This document shows, piece by piece, positions 51,501-60,000 of a stretch of 64,000 nucleotides of DNA (position 1 is its first letter; each line of letters starts with the position of its first letter). The position numbers and the translations under genes were made by a program. The stretch is from Pteria penguin. Lineage: Eukaryota > Mollusca > Bivalvia > Pterioida > Pteriidae. The stretch covers positions 52,877,501 to 52,941,500 of the forward strand of contig CM068587.1 of assembly GCA_035048485.1 (NCBI GenBank). The letters run 5' to 3'. Below the pieces are notes generated by a model, which worked only from the letters and a program-made list of their open reading frames with translations, made no database searches and was not told the origin of the DNA.

Positions 51501-54500
51501 GGGTACTACCTTAAGGGAGATATAATCCTGATGTGGTTTAAGCATATTAAAGGAGATATAGTTCTGATGTGATTTTAGCGTCCACGCTCAACACCTTCCC
51601 CACTAACACTTGCTTCCACCATATAGGCGAATAATGCTAGTATGGTGTTAGACAGGATTGAATGATTACTGTATTATGTTATTCCACGATTATTTCATGT
51701 ATTTGTTGGGGTATTAGCTTTATGCATTGTTTAGAAATTCATACTTTTGCAACGGACCCATCCAGAGAAGTGGGAATCTTTTACTTGCTAATGTCTGCCA
51801 TGGTAAGGATACCCGGCACTCGGTTTTCCCTATTTCATCAGAAAGACAGGACACCGTTGTGCCCAGAATCAAACTAGCATCCTTCCAGTCACGAGCCGAG
51901 CATCTTGTCCACTAAACATCATTGGCTTGTATTAAACATTAAAGAAATATTTTGTACATAGAATAAATAGGAAAGGAAATAAATAAAAAAAGAAAACTCT
52001 ATGAATGGTTTCTACAAAACTAAATGATTAAAAATTGTAATTTTAAATAATGAATATAGATTTTAAAATGGACTTTTACAAAGCTGAATGTAACAAAACA
52101 ACTACATATGAATTTTGAAACATGTAATTAATAATTTCAGTGATATTGGTGATGATGTTAATGACATTGAAACAGATGGGTGAACATATTATTGTATTCC
52201 CTCAGTGTCCATAAATCAATACCTATGCACAAACATGTCTTACACAATCAAAGAAACTGCACAAAAGTATTCTGGTCATCAAACTACAACCCTTGTTCCC
52301 TGCAAAAATTAGAATATAGCATTCATGGTCATTTTTGCAATATACAAAGCTTTTACCACATGCCTCTGCTACTGTAAATGATTGAAGGAAAAATCAGATG
52401 CATTAATACCTCTGATGAATCACAAATTCAATGCAAGAAACTATATGTAACAAAATAAAAAGTTAATTAGAAGCAATTTGAAGCAGCAAGTTGTTTTCAC
52501 ATCTTAAAGAAAAGTTATCATAATGAAATTGAAGTTTAGTTTAACTGTTCAGCAAATAATTATTGTATTACTTTTATCAATGAAGGTTTAATTTGTACAA
52601 AAACTTTTTGCATCCTTGCAGATTCGAGCTTCAGAGAGTTTGTAGCAAAAGCAGTACCATTGAAGACGCAGAAAGCATCATTGATGTAGGAAAATCACAG
52701 AAGGTAGGTCTAAATATTATATTACATTTTAAGCGTAGTGGTTTCAAATGTCTAAATTCTGTTTTGAACATGACTTCATATTTCTCGTAGAAAAATTATT
52801 TCCTACATTTTGAAATGGAAGTAAATGTTGTTGTACAGTTATTGATATCAATTGAAGTCATTGGAAGTGCAGTACTTTTTATGAAAAGAACTGTGGCTTT
52901 TTTCAGAACTAGCAAACCTAGACTATCTTATTTTGTTGATATTTTAATATTATACATTATAGTAACTAAATAAACTTTGGTTCAAGTTTATTTTTAACTT
53001 TGACAATGATCCACAGATCTTAAGTAGGCAGTTTTTATACTGGGAAAATCCCTAATCTCTTACAGGTTGAAGGAAATGCAAAGCTTACTGCCAAACAAAG
53101 AAGGTTTGTATCCATACTTTTAAAAAGTTATGATAACTGTGTAAATATAACCTTTTTCAAACATTCTATTCTCAGTTACTGAGACTTTAATTTTAATGCC
53201 AAATACTTAGAACACAAGTTATTTTTGTGATGAAATTTGATAATTGTATTGCTTAAAAACAAGATTTTCATTTTTTGCTATTTCTCCATATATGTATTTA
53301 CAAATATATAAAGATTATAATTATTCATAGTTTTAAAAGCAGGGTTTTTTTTAATTTTCAGAGAAATGAGAAAAGCTAGGAAAGCTCAGAGTCAACAAAA
53401 TTCTAAAGTGGATGAAGAAGAAGAGAGTGTGTCATGGCTGAAGAAGGAGGAGCAAAATGAGACGGGTAGAGAGAGGCTGGAAGGTGGAGACGTGGAGGAT
53501 GGAGAGGATGGTCATAAATCAGAGCAGATGAATCCTCAGCAGCTGCCTCTTAAAAGAGGTCAAAAGGTCAGGTGTTTGTTATGGTTGAATGAATGCTCAT
53601 CATTAAAATACAGTAATACAGTTTACAAAAGGGTGTTTTAAAACTATTTGAAATATTTTTTGAAATGTTTATATTGAAATTCTTTCTAGGCAAAACTGAA
53701 GAAAATGAAAGAGAAGTACAAACATCAAGATGAAGAGGAAAGGCAGTTAAGAATGGAGATTTTAGCTGTAAGTAGCGGACAATAGAAGTAAATGACTGGC
53801 AAATTAGTCTGAGTTAATCCGCAGTCTAAAGTGAAGAAAAATACACACAAAGGAAATACAGCAAATGTCAGTAAAACCTGGATTCTTAATCCTGTGCATA
53901 ACACTATATTCTGGATTTCATGAAAAAGCAATACAGTATACATATTGTTGATTTTTTGTTTTAAAAGAAACCCTTTAATTAACGATCTTACACATTACTA
54001 CTGCATATTATTTTATAGCCCCTGCAACAAAGTTGAGTAAACTTTACTGGAATCAGGTTGTCTGTCAGTTTATTGACATACATGCTTTCTGCACTCTCTC
54101 CACACATCCTTTGACATGTTGGACAAAAACATGGTACACATCTATACTACATGTACCAACATTTTCAGGCAGAGTTTAAGTTTTGTTGCTGTTGATTTAC
54201 TTTTGTCAGAGATATGTTTCTTTGTCTTCAAATGCTGTTGCCTGTAGGAGGTGTTAGTCCTGCTTCAAAGACAGTTCATTGTATATCCAGCAAAACCATA
54301 TAATCAATACATACTGAATAATACTGTATAATCGAATAGATTTGTATAAAAGTATTAACATTAGAGATACTTATAAATCGTGTAATGAGTATGTAACACG
54401 TTTATTTCTGTAATTTCTTATTTTTCCTGCCTCACTTTCCGTCTCCACTATTCATTTCCTAATTTTCCTGCCTCACTTTCCTTCTCCACTTTTCATTTCT

Positions 54501-57021
54501 TAATTTTCCTGCCTCACTTTCCGTCTCCACTATTCATTTCCTAATTTTCCTGCCTCACTTTCCTTCTCCACTTTTCATTTCTTAATTTTCCTGCCTCACT
54601 TTCCTTCTCCACTATTCATTTCCTAATTTTCCTGCCTCACTTTCCTTCTCCACTATTCATTTCCTAATTTTCCTGCCTCACTTTCCTTCTCCACTATTCA
54701 TTTCCTAATTTTCCTGCCTCACTTTTCTTCTCCACTATTCATTTCCTAATTTTCCTGCCTCACTTTCCTTCTCAACTATTCATTTCCTGATTTTTCTGCC
54801 TCACTTTCCTTCTCCACTATTCATTTCCTGATTTTCCTGCCTCACTTTCCTTCTCCACTATTCATTTCCTAATTTTCCTGCCTCACTTTCCTTCTCCACT
54901 ATTCATTTCCTGATTTTCCTGCCTCACTTTCCTTCTCCACTATTCATTTCCTGATTTTCCTGCCTCACTTTCCTTCTCCACTATTCATTTCCTGATTTTT
55001 CTGCCTCACTTTCCTTCTCCACTATTCATTTCCTAATTTTCCTGCCTCACTTTCCTTCTCCCCTATTCATTTCCTAATTTTTCTGCCTCACTTTTCTTCT
55101 CCACTATTCATTTCCTGAAATTCCTGCCTCACTTTCCTTCTCCACTATTCATTTCCTGATTTTTCTGCCTCACTTTCCTTCTCCACTATTCATTTCTTAC
55201 TGAAGGTATTATCTTTGTAGTCTGCTGGAGCCAAAAAAGAAGAGAAGAGAAAGAACAAGAAAGGAGGGGGTCAAACACGCCCAGATAGTGGTCGACCAAT
55301 GAGTGCTAAGCAACAACTACAGAAAGGAAAAGGGAAGGATCCGCCACCAAAAATAGATATCATATTGCAACCTACGGCAAACATTATCATTGAAGGTAAG
55401 TTAAGTGATTTTAGAACATTTGAATAATTACTTACAAGAGCACGGTAACGTATGAAATTACTATCTGTATCTGATTGATGGACTTATTACATGTATAATT
55501 GTTTATTATATCCTTACGTTAAGGAAGTGGAAGTGTTTAGTCATTCATATATGTGATTCACATCTCCCTCCATCTGCTGCCATTACATTTATTATTTCCA
55601 GATGGTTAAAATGGAGCTATTAGAGTAAATTTTTCCATCTGTGACAACCAACTCACAAACTATGATATTCAGGTCCAGTTTGAGTTAAACAACATTAACT
55701 GTCATTTTTACAGTATCCTTGATCAACCTATCACCTTTTTTCTTGTTATCAGAGTCTTTTGGTTTTCTGTTCTTCAGATAGGTCAGTAAAAACTTGGGTC
55801 CTAAGTCATGGTATACACTGGAGTACAAAGAACTTTCATTGTAGATTAGAAGTTTATCTGTTCAAAATTTATTAAACAATACAAGCATGTGCCACCACCA
55901 TACAATTGCCACCACAATATAGGAGCCACCACCATACAGATGTCACCACTTTATCAGGGATTTCAATAAGAGCCAGCACCCGACGAAGTACTGCCGCTTC
56001 AAATGACGGAAATCACCGCTTCAAATTTCCTCTGATGTTAAATTTACTATTCACATCCATGCATACTGTGTTCAAAATATACGCTTCAAATTTCTTAAGC
56101 ACCGTCTCAAATGATCCTTCTTGAAAACCTTGAGCCTTATAGGTACCACCATTATAAAAGTGTCACCACCATATAGATGTCACCACCATATAGGTGCCTC
56201 CACTCTATAGGTGCCACCACTGTATTGATGTCACCACTATTAAGATGTTACCACCATATCGATATTTCCATATAGGTGCCTACAGTCTAGGTACCACCTT
56301 CATATTGATGTCAACACCATTTAGATGTTACCAACTTACAGATGTCACCGCCATATCGATGTCACCACCACCATATCGATGTCACCACCATATACATGAA
56401 ATACTTCTGTTGTGACGATAACTATTGATCCATCAAACAGTTTTTTGTTATTGTCAGGTGCCATCCTGTGTTTATTTACCTCGAGTGAAAGGCAGTAGTA
56501 ATCGTGTATTGCATAAGACAGGTGCTGCCAAAATATATGTGCATAATATAAGTGCAGTGATTGGTGTGACTCAACTAGAATATAACTAAACTTAAGTATA
56601 GAAGAGAAAAAATAAAAGGAAAAACAGTATATACTCTTCTCCCACTGCTAATAAATATGCTCTTTGATATATATCTATACACAGTGTTTGTCTGTTCATC
56701 TTCAGTGCTGTTACTTGATAGCTTGTCTTGCCAGATTTAACTGCATTTACTCACATGTACTTTCTTTAGATGTCAAAGATGAAAGCACAAAGAGAACAGA
56801 GATACAGAAACCTCCAGTGAAACAAGTAAGTCTATTCTGTTTGCCTTAGGATTGGATGAATTTGATCAATAACCTATACAGACATGTATGACTGAAAGCA
56901 AATGATATTAATTTGATGTATGTATCTGTTAACCTATTTCTGTTTTTCTTAACAGGAAGGTCCCGAGTCAGATGATGAAAAACCAGAAGAGGAAGCCAAA
57001 ACTGATGTAAGATGTTATATA

Positions 57022-57081
<60 letters not shown>

Positions 57082-60000
57082 TTTTCAAAATTACAAGAGA
57101 AAAAATTGTTCATAGGACTTCCGATCATAAATATTTTTATTTCCTAAAACAAAGCTTTTAATGGTCCAGTGATTTCCAGATTTAAAATCTCTACCTAGCT
57201 GGAGATATGGATTTATGTTTTGATACAATGTCCAGCAACTCCATGTGCATTTCTCATATGTTGTAGGATGTCCAAATGCTGGACTCTCTGACAGGTTGTC
57301 CGGTTACAGAAGATGAATTATTATTTGCCATTCCAGTGTGCGCACCATATAATGCATTGCAAAATTACAAGTAAGTGCTTTCCAACTCATCTACAGAAAT
57401 TGTTTCATCTTTTTTGATTTCTTGCATATATAAAACCTTAACCTTTAAAAAAAATGAGGGGAAAAGCATTAGTGTTTTAGTGTTAAAGCTATTTTATAAA
57501 TTTTGCTTTTTAAACATGCTATATTAAACAAAAGGTATTTTAAATGTTCTTATGTTTTAACAATCTATTAAAGCATTTTTAAAGTTCTTACCTTGATTGT
57601 CTGTATTCTTTTTTCACCAAAGTTTTCATTATGAACCATTTTCTTTGAAGCAATTTTTTTGCAAAACAAGCAAGTAACATGTATTTTGAGATAAGGTTGT
57701 TGCACATTTAACTTTTTTATCTTTTATTTAGATATAAGGTGAAATTATTACCAGGTCCCACCAAAAGAGGAAAAGGTAACTATATTTTATAAATTGTAAA
57801 CAAAGCGATTTTTTTTGTATTCAAACACAAGTGTGTTTCAGTGCTGCATTGGAATTCACTGTAGCTGTCACCTCAGTTAAAGCAGTTGACAGTGAGATCT
57901 CAGGATGAGAGTCGGTGATGTTGCTAGTATCTGGTGATCTATATAACCAAACCATGTCAGTTTACTAGTTAAGCCAAAATATTTCATAAGTTAATAACCT
58001 CCTGTCTGTCTTGGTTGTACTGTGCCTTACAGAGTCGGGGTTATATTTTGCTTCACATCCTTTGTCTGTCTGCCCTAACCTTTACTGCTGTTCTGTCTGT
58101 CTTCCCTTACCTTTACTATTTCTAGATGATTTCAAAGGAGAAACAATCTGATTAAAACCATATCTTTATTCGCTTCACTATTTGTTTCATTGCGTATAAA
58201 GATCTGGTGAAACCCCGTAAGGGTTCACGTTCTGGTGACCTTTGATGACGTCTCAGTCACTGAAACCGTTATTTCCCATAGCCAATCAGTGACTCGGCTA
58301 GGCACGTGATAGTGACGCAATATGTAACGAGCACCGTTCAAAAACTACCTTGTGGGTCACGCACGCTGTGAATGATAATTCCATCCCTAAGATTTTGTAG
58401 CCGATCCACTGATTGGCTGAAAATCAGAGGTCACCAGAACGTGAACCCTTACGGGGTTTCACCAGATCTTTATACGCAATGGAACAAATAGAGAAGCGGA
58501 ATAAAGATATGGTTTTAATCAGATTGAAGGAGAAATTAGAGAAAATTTTTTGCAATTAAAGAAAACTTTTCCATCATTGGCTACCAACTTGAAAATGATA
58601 TACAGGCTAAGTGTCATTTTCATGACTTTTGTCCACCACAGTTGCTATTTTCAGATGATTAAAAAGGACCCATTAGGGTAAAAGTATGATTTTAACTACT
58701 TTCATTTTCATCATTTAATAATTTTGGCCTTACACAGTGCCCGGAACATTACCTGGAATCCTAGATCACCCAATCCCCTTTTTCTAGTTTTAGCACCAGT
58801 GAAAGCAATTCTGTTGAAAATGTACAAAATGGATAGATACATAATGTACAAACACAATTTCAAATAGATATTTAATATTTCCTTATAGCTGCGAAGACTG
58901 CCTTAAACATGTTTGTCCATGAGAAAACTGTAACAAGTCGAGAAAAGGACCTGGTCAAGATATTGAAGGTGAGATGTTCTTCTGAAATATGAAATGGTAC
59001 ACTTAGCATACTAGCTAATATTCATTTAATTTCAGCAAATCTGTATCTTTATTTTAGTATGACTGAAGTATTCTATTCTTTTAGACTTAAATTGTTAAAG
59101 TTTTAAGACAAAAAATGTTTTATAGACCCATTCTCTGCAGGACTGACGTTTTGTTTGGCAAAATCATTACTGTTGCCGTAAAATAATGTCAGAGACGATT
59201 AATTCTTATTACCGGTATAACATCCAAACTTTTTTGGGATACGTTAGCATTCTGGTAACAAGCATTCTGTAATATATATCAATGGCAATCTAGGTGAAAC
59301 TGTTACATTCAAACATTCTGTAGCATTTTTTATCTTAGCTTTATCTCCTAGTAAGGTAAAGGATGGTAAGCCACAGCACATACCAAATATCCAAGGTTGT
59401 CTTTGGTTACTTTGGTTCTCATGGCTTGTATACCAAGTGGCATCATACAAGGGTAAAACGATACCAAACAAATGAATGCATAAACCAATTACATTATTAT
59501 AAAAATAAAACGATAATAACGCATATCAGCATCTTAAAGCAAGTCAAGCATTCACTCTAGTGTCAACAATTTGTTTGCAAGACATTAAAGATTGTGTGAT
59601 GAGAAAGCTGTGGTACATAGTCTTGTGCTGTTTGAGTGGGGGATTTAGTATTGTAACATTTTTCCTATAATGGGGTTCATTGACCAATTTTTTTAATGTT
59701 GAGATGATCCAGACAAGAGACTTTGCATGTGGTACACCCCTTGGTATTTGTCTTCAGTTTCTAAGTAAAATCTTATTTGCCGTCTTTTGTCTTACTATTA
59801 TTGCATAAAGTGAGAAAATAATATAGAATATTTCAGCTATGCATGCTTCTCTAGTGAATCCAAATGCTGATATCCATATATTTACAATAATATTAAGGAT
59901 ATATGACATACCTCATGATACATTCAGAATTAATGATATATGACATACCTCATGATACATTCAGAATTAATGATATATGACATACCTCATGATACATTCA

